A DNA stretch of 64,000 bases from Methanospirillum stamsii (lineage in GTDB: Archaea > Halobacteriota > Methanomicrobia > Methanomicrobiales > Methanospirillaceae). Location of the stretch: contig NZ_CP176366.1 in the NCBI RefSeq assembly GCF_046244385.1, positions 2,046,001 through 2,110,000 on the forward strand, in the 5' to 3' direction. The notes beneath the pieces were generated by a model. The model worked only from the letters and a program-made list of their open reading frames with translations, was not told where the DNA came from and ran no database searches. This document shows, piece by piece, positions 39,202 to 48,291 of this stretch (within the stretch, counting starts at the first letter, position 1; every line of letters starts with the position of its first letter). The translations under genes and the position numbers were made by a program.

Positions 39202-39963
39202 AGATGGAAACTGTTCATTTGTGGTCTGCTAATTCTGATTGCTGTCCCTGCTTTTTCTGCATTGGCAACAGAAATTGCAGAATCGTCACCATCACTCGGG
39301 ACGGATGACGTTCCTTCCAACCTGACTGTGTCAGTACAACTTGACCAGGAAGGCAAATCTATCACCGCGACTTTCAGGGGCGGTAAAGGTCAGAGTCTGC
39401 TCAAAAAGATAAATCTAAATGTAATTTATCCTGATGGGACGAAAGTGAACGGCGTTTTAGGGAATGTCGTTGGTGAATCCGTGGTTTTGCAGGGGTCCGG
39501 ATGCGGCGACCAGGTTATGGGGACCTCATATTACCTGAATGGGCAGAGTTATGCGTTCCTTAACGAAAAAATGCATTATATTTCCGGAATTTGTCCGGCA
39601 GATTATTCTCCCTATACTGATCCCTGTGCAGAAATTGCAGCATCACCTGCGATGAATCCAGACCCTGTACAGGATATACCGCAGAACAAATCGGTAATAA
39701 TTCAGGCAAATGTGGATATCAGTACCATTGAGGTTCAGTTCAGAGGAGGTTTTGGTCAGAATATGATAAAAACGTTACAAGTGAGCAGAATCGGTCCTGA
39801 TGGCTCTGCAGAGACCAAAAATCTTGGAAATATGATCGGAGATGAAGTGACATTTACTGCAACTAATAACTGTATGGATAGAATTGCTGCAAATGTCAGT
39901 TTTATTGATGGAACACGGTATCATTTCTATGATGAAGTGCTGCATATCAGCAGATACCAGTAA
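39184..39963 (+). CDS. Secreted protein with two repeated domains
   Basis: 259 residues: signal peptide (about 9-28) and two copies of a ~90-residue domain. Copy 1 contains ITATFRGGKGQSLLKKINLN, IYPDGTKVNGVLGN and FLNEKMHYIS; copy 2 contains IEVQFRGGFGQNMIKTLQVS, IGPDGSAETKNLGN and FYDEVLHIS. Each has a Cys in the second half (SGCGDQV, NNCMDRI). I do not recognise the family. It has no C-terminal anchor. It follows the rpo operon but is separated from it by a terminator-like hairpin. Confidence 0.78.
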   Translation: MLFHMRRWKLFICGLLILIAVPAFSALATEIAESSPSLGTDDVPSNLTVSVQLDQEGKSITATFRGGKGQSLLKKINLNVIYPDGTKVNGVLGNVVGESVVLQGSGCGDQVMGTSYYLNGQSYAFLNEKMHYISGICPADYSPYTDPCAEIAASPAMNPDPVQDIPQNKSVIIQANVDISTIEVQFRGGFGQNMIKTLQVSRIGPDGSAETKNLGNMIGDEVTFTATNNCMDRIAANVSFIDGTRYHFYDEVLHISRYQ

Positions 39964-39984
39964 TTTTTTTTAAAAAAGTTATAA

Positions 39985-40059
39985 CGGACCTGGAGGGATT
40001 CGAACCCCCGACATTCGGGTTAGAAGCCCGACGCTATATCCTGGCTAAGCCACAGGCCC
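39985..40059 (-). tRNA. tRNA-Arg (TCT)
   Basis: A cloverleaf is readable on the minus strand. The acceptor stem gggcctg pairs with caggtcc (one G-U), and the discriminator is G. The anticodon loop cttctaa has TCT, and the T arm gggggttcgaatcccc is intact. It is followed by T-rich sequence shared with the end of the convergent secreted protein gene. Confidence 0.95.
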
Positions 40060-40141
40060 ATAACAGTTGAGCCTTATTTTGTTGTCATTTATACCTGATA
40101 ATAGTAGCGTATCCGGGTATCAAAAATCATGAGGGCGGGGC

Positions 40142-40537
40142 TTACCCTGCATGGAAGGCAACCGGCCGTACCACATCAACAATTCTGGGCTCAGTTACTG
40201 AACATTTTGTCACATTTGCCCGGATTGTCGTGTTTGAAATGAATTTTAATTTGCACCGTGCGGTTAGTTTCTCACGTTCCATGATGTAATACCCATGTCC
40301 GGATTCCACGGTATGTTTCATCGTTACCACGACAGAGATTACTTCGACAACAATTCCTGTATCACTGACAGCGAGATCCTCGCAATCGATGGATGTCAGA
40401 AAAATCTGAGATCCCGGACTCACCTGTGCTAGTGATATGACATTGTGAGCGCTGGTCACTTCTACGGTTCTTGGAATTCCTTTCCTGAGTTCTTCGATAA
40501 CCTTCGGAAAAATCCCGGTAAGAGCTATGCATTCCAT
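40142..40537 (-). CDS. DUF473 family protein
   Basis: 131 residues matching the archaeal DUF473 family as I remember it: MECIALTGIFPKVIEELRKG at the start, then RTVEVTSAHNVISLAQV, VFLTSID-like and a beta-rich end. The family is largely confined to methanogens and relatives and has no assigned function. I chose the ATG at 40537; an upstream GTG at 40546 overlaps the stop of the PAC2 gene. The two genes are probably coupled. Confidence 0.82.
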   Translation of the reverse strand: MECIALTGIFPKVIEELRKGIPRTVEVTSAHNVISLAQVSPGSQIFLTSIDCEDLAVSDTGIVVEVISVVVTMKHTVESGHGYYIMEREKLTARCKLKFISNTTIRANVTKCSVTEPRIVDVVRPVAFHAG

Positions 40538-40542
40538 GGTTA

Positions 40543-41277
40543 TCACCCATACATCGGAAGTTGCTGATCTTTTCTGATCGGTTGTTCTTCTGCAGTCTGC
40601 ACTTCTTCTGCAAGCCTGTGCATTTGAGCCTCAATTTCTTCAGCCTGTTCTATTAATCCGGCTGTATCTATCTGCAGATCATAGAGGCTGTTCAGAACCC
40701 CGATTGCTCCCGCAGCCGCCCGGGGATCCGGAGCATTAATAGTCTCTCCAAGCAGCCCGATACCCGGAATATTTCTTATCTTACATTCTGTCAGCAGACT
40801 GCTTGCAATACCTGATATACTTCCAATCGGGAGCCTGATGGCTGAGTCACCAAGCCGGTCTAGGAGTGGTTTATCTGTAGCCACACAAAAAACCCGTTTT
40901 TCTGGTTCGTTTGTAATGATACCAGCCAGGGTGACTACTTCTGCAATCTTAAACGCTGCAAGCCAGTCAAGGATTGCGTTTGCTACTTCATAACAAATCT
41001 GGGGATGAATCGGAATATCTGCAAGGATAGCGACAAACTTTTCCTTTTCATAAATCCGGACAGGAACTGCGATCACTCCATCCGACATCATGGCCATCGG
41101 CGGGAAGTATTTACTTGTCATTGTTCCTATCAAATCAAATCCAAGTTTGTCAACCATATAGGAAAGTGCGATACTTCCCACGAGGCCACTTCCCGGAAAT
41201 CCGATGAGAATTATGGATCCCTCGGATGAAAGAGGCCTTGCCTGTACAATAACGTCAGGTATCTGGCTGGTGGTCAT
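40543..41277 (-). CDS. PAC2 family proteasome assembly chaperone-like protein
   Basis: 244 residues. The PAC2 pattern is clear: SIILIGFPGSGLVGSIALSY near residue 20, YFPPMAMMSDGVI, DIPIHPQICYEVANAILDW and the GIGLLGETINAPDPRAA block. Archaeal members (PbaA/PbaB) assist or modulate proteasome assembly. A charged C-terminal tail with a coiled-coil tendency follows (LIEQAEEIEAQMHRLAEEV). It lies upstream of DUF473 on the minus strand. Confidence 0.88.
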   Translation of the reverse strand: MTTSQIPDVIVQARPLSSEGSIILIGFPGSGLVGSIALSYMVDKLGFDLIGTMTSKYFPPMAMMSDGVIAVPVRIYEKEKFVAILADIPIHPQICYEVANAILDWLAAFKIAEVVTLAGIITNEPEKRVFCVATDKPLLDRLGDSAIRLPIGSISGIASSLLTECKIRNIPGIGLLGETINAPDPRAAAGAIGVLNSLYDLQIDTAGLIEQAEEIEAQMHRLAEEVQTAEEQPIRKDQQLPMYG

Positions 41278-41381
41278 AATACAAGATAGGATGACTCAGG
41301 AAATAGGTTTGTCGTAATATGCCGAATCAGAAATACATCAAACGGTACTTATCTCATTACAGCGAACGCTCTCCGGTTATT

Positions 41382-41867
41382 ATGCATACACGGGTACCTT
41401 TCCATAAACAAAATAACATGGTCTGGTTATCTGTATTGCTGCTGGAGTTCGTATTATTTGTTTTTTTGTCCGGATGCGTGCAATCAAACACGGGCTATAC
41501 GATAAAACCTGAGGCATTTGAGGTGTCTCCTGATGTGTATGCAGATGAGATGACGAGGGAAATTACCATGCCTCTTCATGGCACCATGCTTGTTTCATAT
41601 CCCTGGTCACCGGAGGATGGAAGGTACTGGCGTGTCGGAGTTACTGAAGGACTATATGTTACCGGTGATCGGTATGTCCCATCTCCTGCGGATATTCCTG
41701 TTGAAGTGTCCGGAACACGTGAATGGATGGTAAAAGCCATCGCCCCCGGAGAAAATACCTTTATTGGAACTCTGAGACCCCGAGGAAATTCATGGAATCA
41801 GGAGATAGTCCAACTGAAAATAGATGTTTTAATAACTGAAGAAAGTCCGGAGAGTGGAAATATATGA
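41382..41867 (+). CDS. Chagasin-like lipoprotein
   Basis: About 161 residues. A hydrophobic segment ends in the lipobox LSGC, so it is probably a lipoprotein facing outward. The rest fits the chagasin (inhibitor I42) pattern: SPEDGRYWRVGVTEGLYV where chagasins have NPTTGY-x-W, then GTREWMVKAIAPGENTFIGT and RPRGNSW. The canonical loop is not kept, so protease inhibition is uncertain. In-frame ATGs at 41319, 41382 and 41418 are all possible; 41382 keeps a basic n-region. The stop overlaps the RsbU-like gene by 4 bp (ATGA), implying a shared function. Confidence 0.7.
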   Translation: MHTRVPFHKQNNMVWLSVLLLEFVLFVFLSGCVQSNTGYTIKPEAFEVSPDVYADEMTREITMPLHGTMLVSYPWSPEDGRYWRVGVTEGLYVTGDRYVPSPADIPVEVSGTREWMVKAIAPGENTFIGTLRPRGNSWNQEIVQLKIDVLITEESPESGNI

Positions 41868-43993
41868 GGTTTGGAGTAGCGATAAAGCTCCTTTTGGTTA
41901 TGCTTCTTCTGACCAGTATCATCTTTGTAGTCATTGGAGGAATGTCCTGGATAATGATGGGAAATCTGGGAAACTATGCCACTGATTCAAGTCTTGCCCT
42001 TGGAGAGCAGGCAATTGGTGAAAGTACTAATGCCCTTGAAGAGGATGCTGAATCATATCTCCTGCGTCTTGCAACAGACCAGGCAGAAATCTCTGATATG
42101 GTCTTTGAGCGGATAACCTCTGAAATGAATGTCATCTATTCGGAAGGAAAAGAGGTCATATCTGGTACTGGTGCAACTCCTGAGAGATGGTATTTCCGTG
42201 ATGAAAAACCCTCAAAACCAGGAGAAGTCGGGGTAGTTCATCTCCCGGAGGGAGTGTCTATTGATTCTGTCCGGGATGAGATTGAAAATTTGAGTTCATT
42301 CCAGTCATTATTTAATCCCCTTTTCCATGCAGACAATCGTCTGACTGCTCTTTATATCGCTTCATCTTCAGGTCCGGTCCTCTTTTTTCCCTGGACTCCC
42401 CGGATTGAATCATCATTTGACGCCCGGATAAGGGGATGGTACCAGGAAGCACTCAGTCATGAAGGAATAGTCTGGTCAGACCCATACGTAGATGCACTTG
42501 GAAACGGGCTTACAATTACCTGTTCTAAAAGACTTGAAAACCCTGAACAAAACCTTACCTGGGTTATCGGGGCAGATATTACCATTGAAACAATTAATTA
42601 CCGGATTATTACCACCCAGCTTGGAGAAGACGGATATGCGTTTCTCATTAATCAAAAGGGAGATGTGATATCAAGGCCTGGTCTTTCAGCCGGAAGCACC
42701 AGGTGGGATGAATCATATAACACGGAAAACTTCCTTGAGAGTTCGAATAGTGATCTCAGAAATATCACCCGTGATATGATTGCAGGGCTTTCGGGGGTTA
42801 CCCGGTGCCGGTTCATGGAAGGGGAAAAATACATTGCATATGCACCGGTGAAGAGTGTGGGATGGAGTATCGGACTTGTTGTTCCGGTTGAGGATATCAT
42901 TGCTCCTGCACAAATTACCGGCGGTGTAATCCGGAATGCAAGTGAGGAGACCCATGCTCATATTACCGAGCAGATGGTATTTTTGCAGCATGTTCTGACA
43001 GTCAGTTTTATTCTGCTCTTTTTTGGAGTAATTGCGATTGCAATATTCTTTTCCCGGTTCATTACCGGGCCTCTTCGAATTTTAAGCGAAGGGGTTAAAA
43101 AGATAGGTTCCGGTGACCTGCAGACCACGGTAGATATCACCTCTGGTGATGAATTTGAGGATCTGGCCGGAACTTTTAACCGGATGACTGCCGATCTTCG
43201 CAATTACGTTCTGGAACTTCGGAGAACTACCGCGGAAAAAGAGCGTTTCACCCGTGAACTTGAAATTGCTCAGGGGATACAACAAAGTTTCCTTCCGGAT
43301 ACCATTCCTGAAATACCCGGAATTGAACTTGCAGTATTTTCAAGTCCGGCCCTTGAAGTCGGAGGAGATTTTTATGATTTCATTCCGGTCGGAGATGATG
43401 AATGGGGGCTGGTAATCGCTGATGTAAGCGGAAAAGGTGTCCCTGCAGCCCTTTTTATGGCTCTTTCCAGAACACTTATCAGAGTTAGTACAACCTGGAA
43501 GAGTGATCCTGCAAGTGCCATAACAGAAGCGAATTCACTCATCTGTCGTGATTCCAAAACCAGCATGTTTGTAACACTCTTTTACCTGGTCATAGATTCG
43601 CAAAAGAGAGAGTTAACATACGTAAATGCAGGACATAATCCTCCACTTATGTTAACCCGGGAGAAAAAGAATGATATCACCCTCCTGAAAGCTGAAGGAA
43701 TAGCCTTAGGCATTATAGATGGGATTGACCTTGGATCTGTGACCGTCCGATTAAAAGAGGGAGATTTGGTTGCACTGTATACCGATGGTATAACCGAAGC
43801 AATGAATGGTGCAGGTGAAGAGTATGGAATGGATAGGTTCTCTGAAATTCTCCTGAAATGTCGTGATAAAAAACCTGATGAAATGATCGAGGATATCAGG
43901 GCATCGGTAAAGGAGTTTACCGGGACAACACCACAGTCTGATGATATTACCCTGATTTTAATTAAAGCCGGTCAGGGGATGGGTGCCACCTGA
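41864..43993 (+). CDS. RsbU-like PP2C serine phosphatase with extracytoplasmic sensor and HAMP
   Basis: 709 residues. TM1 is at about 8-32, an extracytoplasmic sensor domain at about 33-374 (Cache-like, with ARIRGWYQEAL and ADITIETINY), TM2 at about 375-397, HAMP at about 398-450 (RFITGPLRILSEGVKKIGSGDL), a short coiled coil, then the SpoIIE/PP2C phosphatase domain (IAQGIQQSFLPDTIPEIPG; EVGGDFYDFIPV; VSGKGVPAALFMA; LYTDGITEAMN; SDDITLILIK). The Asp metal ligands are present. By family knowledge it would dephosphorylate a STAS antagonist; one is encoded at 45784-46134. It overlaps the upstream lipoprotein gene and, tail to tail, the gene at 43972. Confidence 0.92.
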   Translation: MRFGVAIKLLLVMLLLTSIIFVVIGGMSWIMMGNLGNYATDSSLALGEQAIGESTNALEEDAESYLLRLATDQAEISDMVFERITSEMNVIYSEGKEVISGTGATPERWYFRDEKPSKPGEVGVVHLPEGVSIDSVRDEIENLSSFQSLFNPLFHADNRLTALYIASSSGPVLFFPWTPRIESSFDARIRGWYQEALSHEGIVWSDPYVDALGNGLTITCSKRLENPEQNLTWVIGADITIETINYRIITTQLGEDGYAFLINQKGDVISRPGLSAGSTRWDESYNTENFLESSNSDLRNITRDMIAGLSGVTRCRFMEGEKYIAYAPVKSVGWSIGLVVPVEDIIAPAQITGGVIRNASEETHAHITEQMVFLQHVLTVSFILLFFGVIAIAIFFSRFITGPLRILSEGVKKIGSGDLQTTVDITSGDEFEDLAGTFNRMTADLRNYVLELRRTTAEKERFTRELEIAQGIQQSFLPDTIPEIPGIELAVFSSPALEVGGDFYDFIPVGDDEWGLVIADVSGKGVPAALFMALSRTLIRVSTTWKSDPASAITEANSLICRDSKTSMFVTLFYLVIDSQKRELTYVNAGHNPPLMLTREKKNDITLLKAEGIALGIIDGIDLGSVTVRLKEGDLVALYTDGITEAMNGAGEEYGMDRFSEILLKCRDKKPDEMIEDIRASVKEFTGTTPQSDDITLILIKAGQGMGAT

Positions 43994-45714
43994 AACGCTA
44001 GTATTATCTCTTCTTTTTCTCTTGAGGGAATTTTTTTAACCTTCCCTCCTGTATATCCCGCAGACCTGAGTAAAGATGGGGAGAGAGGGAGTTCTGGATG
44101 GCAGCCAGTATCCGGTGTTATAGAAATAATTGCATCATTTGCATGATATGAGATAAAGAAAGTAATTTTCCGGGCATTGTAGGTTTCATAATAATCAATA
44201 ATCGCATGAAACAGATCAGATAGCCGCATCGAATCAGCGTAAATAAAAACCTGATTTTCGGGTAGGTTTATTGCAATTTCTGCATTTGCATAGCACTGGT
44301 TTTCTGAAAGTCTTAAGATAAGATTTCTCCGATAGGCTTTTTCATCATCAATTGATTCTAATAATTCATCATCGCTTATCCGGGATGTTATCCGGGTTTT
44401 TCGAGAGTTCCTGATAAGATCCACCGGATCTAGCGCTGTTATGGTTGCAGAAGGAATAATTCCCTGAAGAGTGCTTAAAAAATCTACGCACAGGTTCTCA
44501 CATCTCCTGAGCATTGTTCCATCGACAATCCATTCCATCTCATGTTTTGGAAGGCATGAACGGATTTTCTGGAGAGTTTGGTGTATTCTCAGGACAACTT
44601 CTATATCTTTCTTTTTACCTTCTGTATATGCCTTGTAAAATGCATTAAAATTTGAAAGCAACTGATCAATTTCATCGTCCCGGATAATCTCTGCAAGTCT
44701 TTCAGCAATTTCATGTTCTTCCAGTTCATCAAGATGGTACCGAAGAACCATCAACTTTCCAGCAATAACAGGAAAAAGCCGGTGAGCTTCATCAATAAGG
44801 TCCATACCATGGAGCATTGCGATATCCACCCGTTTTCTGTCAAATACTCCAACATGCGGATTGGCTTTTAATTCCTTCTCGCTGTTATCCAGAATTTTAT
44901 GAAGCTGTGCGGGAATGATGGCATTTCCATGTCCGGTGAGAATCACTGATACCGGTCTTTTTTTGAGTATCCATCTGACCCGCTCCAGGGTTTTGTCAAG
45001 TTCACGGGGATTGTACCCCACTATCCCCGCTACCCCGGGATTTGTTGCAAAAGGAATATCTCCGACATGTATCATTTTTCCTGCCTGAATTGCCATGCTG
45101 TCAGGGGAATGACCTGGTACCTCCCAGAAAATTAGTTCCTGTTTATCCGGAAACACGAGCCTGATGCTTCTTAATGAAATTGTATCCTGAATCGTGTAGA
45201 GTTCTGTAATATATGAAAAACCAGAGAGTAACTCTTCGATTTTTATTTTTTCGTCGGGATTTTCAGAGAAAAGAGGGATATCTATTCTGAACGGAGGGGC
45301 AGGAAGATCTACAAGAGACGACTGGATATATGTCGCATCTCCATCCATCAGGGGTTTTTCTGCATGGGCATGACATACATAGACGGTATTTCCTACTGCT
45401 TCTATTCTTCTGTCAACAAGTCCCTGGTAGATGTGATCAAAATGCGCATGCCCGAAGATGATAATGACCGGTTTTTCTTTGTCGATGGTTTTAGAAATAA
45501 GGGTTGAATACACGGTGTTTGTAATATCCTGCCTGTTCCCGGTATCGATAACTATCAGGTAATCTCCGATATTCAGAATAAAAACATTTGAGCAACTCAC
45601 GTCCGGCTTCCTGATAATGGGGAATATTCTGGCATTTTCCATTCCTGGTACTTCCTGCCAGGTTTCATTCAGGAGCACGTTATTTTCTCCCTCCGGAGAC
45701 AATCGTATTTTCAC
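43972..45714 (-). CDS. Metallo-beta-lactamase fold protein fused to kinase-like C-terminus
   Basis: 580 residues. Residues 1-~300 are a metallo-beta-lactamase domain with the HAHFDH motif at 89-94, FWEVPGHSPDSM, HVGDIPF and LTGHGNAIIP, so a dinuclear metal site is likely. Residues ~300-430 are helical (YHLDELEEHEIAERLAEII). Residues ~440-575 resemble a histidine-kinase ATPase domain: ENQVFIYADSMRLSDLFHAI, ARKITFFISYHANDAIISIT, DTGCHPELPLSPSLL; the N-box Asn and glycine-rich lid are poorly kept. It lies opposite the partner-switching genes and overlaps the RsbU-like gene by 22 bp at the 3' end. The substrate is unknown. Confidence 0.72.
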   Translation of the reverse strand: MKIRLSPEGENNVLLNETWQEVPGMENARIFPIIRKPDVSCSNVFILNIGDYLIVIDTGNRQDITNTVYSTLISKTIDKEKPVIIIFGHAHFDHIYQGLVDRRIEAVGNTVYVCHAHAEKPLMDGDATYIQSSLVDLPAPPFRIDIPLFSENPDEKIKIEELLSGFSYITELYTIQDTISLRSIRLVFPDKQELIFWEVPGHSPDSMAIQAGKMIHVGDIPFATNPGVAGIVGYNPRELDKTLERVRWILKKRPVSVILTGHGNAIIPAQLHKILDNSEKELKANPHVGVFDRKRVDIAMLHGMDLIDEAHRLFPVIAGKLMVLRYHLDELEEHEIAERLAEIIRDDEIDQLLSNFNAFYKAYTEGKKKDIEVVLRIHQTLQKIRSCLPKHEMEWIVDGTMLRRCENLCVDFLSTLQGIIPSATITALDPVDLIRNSRKTRITSRISDDELLESIDDEKAYRRNLILRLSENQCYANAEIAINLPENQVFIYADSMRLSDLFHAIIDYYETYNARKITFFISYHANDAIISITPDTGCHPELPLSPSLLRSAGYTGGKVKKIPSREKEEIILAFQVAPIP

Positions 45715-45783
45715 AAATCATTAATTCTATGCAAATGGAGTTTTGATCATACATCATAGTAATTACAACAGGAACTGAGTTAC

Positions 45784-46134
45784 ATGGAATGCAATCTCAA
45801 TATAACTGAACGGGAAATTTCCGGGATCACCATTCTGGATATATCCGGAAGGGTCGATGCTGCAACCTCATCAAAAATGGAAGAAGAATTAACAAAAAAA
45901 GTTGATGCCGGTGTTATCAATATCATCATGAATATGGAGAATCTGAGTTATATCAGCAGTTCAGGTCTTCGTGTTATCCTGGCCTCACTGAAAAAAGTCA
46001 AATCCGCTGGCGGGAAGATTGCACTTTTACAATTACAACCCGGACCTGCAGAGGTTTTTAAGATGACCGGATTTGATAGATTATTCCCCATCTGTTCCTC
46101 AATGGAAGGGGCTGTAGAGCAGTTTAGTGCGTGA
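45784..46134 (+). CDS. STAS-domain anti-sigma-factor-antagonist-like protein
   Basis: 116 residues, a single STAS domain: ITILDISGRVDAATSSKMEEEL, NIIMNMENLSYISSSGLRVIL and the C-terminal VFKMTGFDRLFPI. The Ser in YISSSGL is at the position phosphorylated by RsbW-type kinases in bacterial SpoIIAA/RsbV. Twenty-six bp downstream lies the kinase-like gene. Archaea lack sigma factors, so the final target must be something else. Confidence 0.93.
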   Translation: MECNLNITEREISGITILDISGRVDAATSSKMEEELTKKVDAGVINIIMNMENLSYISSSGLRVILASLKKVKSAGGKIALLQLQPGPAEVFKMTGFDRLFPICSSMEGAVEQFSA

Positions 46135-46160
46135 GATAATCTTATTCCGATAGCGCATAC

Positions 46161-46574
46161 ATGGCAACACACCAGATCGAACTATCAGATCCGAAAAAAG
46201 CAGTACCAATTTTGTCTGAGTTTTTATCTGACATACTGGCAGAAGAGCAAGTTCCCTTTGAAATTGAAAATGCAATGCAGCTCTGTGCTGAAGAAGCGGT
46301 TGTAAACATCTTCAAACATGGGTACAAAGGTGCCGAGGGGCCTGTCAGGGTCAGATTTACTTTGGATGATAACCGGGTGATCCTGGAGATAGAAGATGAA
46401 GCACCCTTTTTCAATCCACTAACGCTCCCTTCTCCTGATGTGGATGCAGAACTTGATGAGCGCAAGATTGGAGGTCTAGGGGTATACCTGATTCGTTCAC
46501 TGATGGATGATGTCAGATACCAGGAAACACCCAAAGGCAACTGCCTGGTCATGGAGAAATCCTTTTCTGGGTGA
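46161..46574 (+). CDS. RsbW-like serine kinase (HATPase_c)
   Basis: 137 residues, a compact GHKL ATPase: N-box LCAEEAVVNIFKHGY (near residue 47), G1 box LEIEDEAPFFNPL (near 76) and G2 box IGGLGVYLIRSLMDDVRY (near 108). This matches anti-sigma-factor kinases of the RsbW/SpoIIAB type, which phosphorylate a STAS partner and release or bind a third protein. With the STAS protein upstream and the PP2C phosphatase at 41864-43993 it completes a partner-switching module. Confidence 0.93.
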   Translation: MATHQIELSDPKKAVPILSEFLSDILAEEQVPFEIENAMQLCAEEAVVNIFKHGYKGAEGPVRVRFTLDDNRVILEIEDEAPFFNPLTLPSPDVDAELDERKIGGLGVYLIRSLMDDVRYQETPKGNCLVMEKSFSG

Positions 46575-46651
46575 TCTTACTCCGAATTTTTGGGGCATCT
46601 TTTGTTACGAGCGGAAACAATTCTAATAATCGTGATACAATGACATGAGAA

Positions 46652-47458
46652 ATGTCGAAATCATATGTTCATGGCTATTCTGAAGTAGAAGCTCAACGCC
46701 TCTTTGACCAGGCAGACACTCTGACGTCTATTATTCATCATGATTCTTTTTTTCCTCCGAAAAGCCGGATTCTCGAAGCCGGATGCGGGACCGGGGCACA
46801 AACCTGTATTTTGGCTAAACAAAATCCCGATTCTCACTTTACATCGGTAGATATATCGGAATCTTCGCTTGATGAAGCAAAGCGGCGGATTTTAAAGGCC
46901 GGTATTTCTAATGTTACATTCATTCATCACGATATTATGGATGCGGATTTTTCATGCGGAATGTTTGATCATGCGATATTCTGTTTTGTCCTTGAACACC
47001 TGAAAGAGCCTGAAAAAGCAATTTTACGGGTAATGCAGATGGTAAAACCCGGTGGAACCATCACCGCGATAGAGGGAGATCATGGTTCGGTCTGTTTTCA
47101 TCCGGAAACAACCATGGCGATGCGGACTATAGAGTGCCAGGTTATCCTACAGAAACAAGCCGGGGGTGATGCCTGTATCGGGAGGAAACTCTATCCGATT
47201 CTAGTCCGAGCCGGTCTTAAAGATGTCCGGGTAACTCCGAGAATAGTGTACGCAGATGGAGGAAGACCAGAAATGGTTGACGGATTTACCTTAAAGACAT
47301 TTATTGCTATGATCAAAGGGGTGAAAGAGCAGGCTCTTGCGGCAGGTCTGATGACAACTGTAGAATGGGAAGAAGGCATAAATGATCTCTCCAGTTCTGC
47401 AGAAAAAACAGGGACTTTCAGCTATACTTTTTACAAGGGATCAGGATATATCCCATAA
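46652..47458 (+). CDS. SAM-dependent methyltransferase, class I
   Basis: 268 residues with the Rossmann methyltransferase core: motif I RILEAGCGTGAQTCILA (about 39-55), the acidic strand-2 end FTSVDISESSL, the HHDIMDADF motif and FCFVLEHLKEPEKAI. It is of the UbiE/Methyltransf_11 type. The substrate is unknown. It follows the partner-switching genes on the same strand after 77 bp and might be co-regulated. Confidence 0.88.
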   Translation: MSKSYVHGYSEVEAQRLFDQADTLTSIIHHDSFFPPKSRILEAGCGTGAQTCILAKQNPDSHFTSVDISESSLDEAKRRILKAGISNVTFIHHDIMDADFSCGMFDHAIFCFVLEHLKEPEKAILRVMQMVKPGGTITAIEGDHGSVCFHPETTMAMRTIECQVILQKQAGGDACIGRKLYPILVRAGLKDVRVTPRIVYADGGRPEMVDGFTLKTFIAMIKGVKEQALAAGLMTTVEWEEGINDLSSSAEKTGTFSYTFYKGSGYIP

Positions 47459-47614
47459 ATTTTCCGGTATTTTTTTCATTTTCATTACGCGCCAGTCAAA
47501 ACAGGGGAAATGCTTTAAGCAACATTGTTCTTTTGTCTGAGTATGTCTTTACTTCTGATTTTTTCCTGATTTTGACCAGTAAGTTCATACCCTATTGCGT
47601 TAACCTAGAGAGAC

Positions 47615-48085
47615 ATGGATCGGATTGTTACGTTCCTTCTCTTACTGGTTTCAGCAGTTCTGCTGGCACCCGGATGTATTGCAGACGAACAGGCAGTTTC
47701 AGAAGTAACTGAAATTGTACCGGAAGTAACCGTTACTGAAGAAGTAACTGAGACTGTCACTGAGGAAGTCACTGCAGAAGTTCCAGCATTCGATGTAACT
47801 GCTGACATGAACACCACTGCTCTGAATATGACCCAGAATCAGATTGTCCTTGTAACCCTCCCGGAGACCTCCGGATATGAGTGGAATACAACCGTTTCAG
47901 AAGGTCTTACCCTCCTGAATGAGACCCACGTTGATGCAGCCGAGGGTGATGAGAGCGCAACAGCTTTACACCAGATGTTTGTTCAGGCTGTAGCAGCTGG
48001 AGAACAGACCATCAAGAGCGTTGAGCAGAAGGCAGATTCAGAAGAGACTGGAAGCGAATACACTCTTACTATCCTTGTAGAGTAA
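47615..48085 (+). CDS. Chagasin-like lipoprotein, copy 1 (shortened loop)
   Basis: 156 residues. A lipoprotein signal peptide (LLAPGC near residues 17-22) is followed by an acidic Thr/Val/Glu-rich linker (TEEVTETVTEEVTAEV) and a chagasin (I42) domain of about 90 residues. Where chagasins have NPTTGYxW, this copy reads PETSGYEWN, missing two residues; the Gly-Gly-x-x-x-W loop is also altered (ALHQMFVQAV). It is a tandem paralogue of the gene at 48292, nearly identical in the first ~65 codons. Protease inhibition is therefore doubtful for this copy. Confidence 0.85.
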   Translation: MDRIVTFLLLLVSAVLLAPGCIADEQAVSEVTEIVPEVTVTEEVTETVTEEVTAEVPAFDVTADMNTTALNMTQNQIVLVTLPETSGYEWNTTVSEGLTLLNETHVDAAEGDESATALHQMFVQAVAAGEQTIKSVEQKADSEETGSEYTLTILVE

Positions 48086-48095
48086 ATTTCGAATC

Positions 48096-48126
48096 ATATT
48101 GTCTATACGACAATATTGTTTTTTTT
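48096..48126 (+). terminator. Intrinsic-type terminator after chagasin-like copy 1
   Basis: A perfect 8-bp stem atattgtc / gacaatat with a 5-base loop is followed by tg and a run of about eight T. It starts 11 bp after the stop codon. Confidence 0.65.
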
Positions 48127-48291
48127 AATTGTCTATTGTCCGGACGATCTTTTCCCGTGTTTTCTTCGTTTTGTTATTTGTTCTGTACCTGACCGCTCTT
48201 TTAATTTCATAACTCGTTATTTTCAAGGAAATGTCGGTTTCAAATGTCAGAACCATTATATTCATACTCTACCAGGTTAATTTAATAAGAC

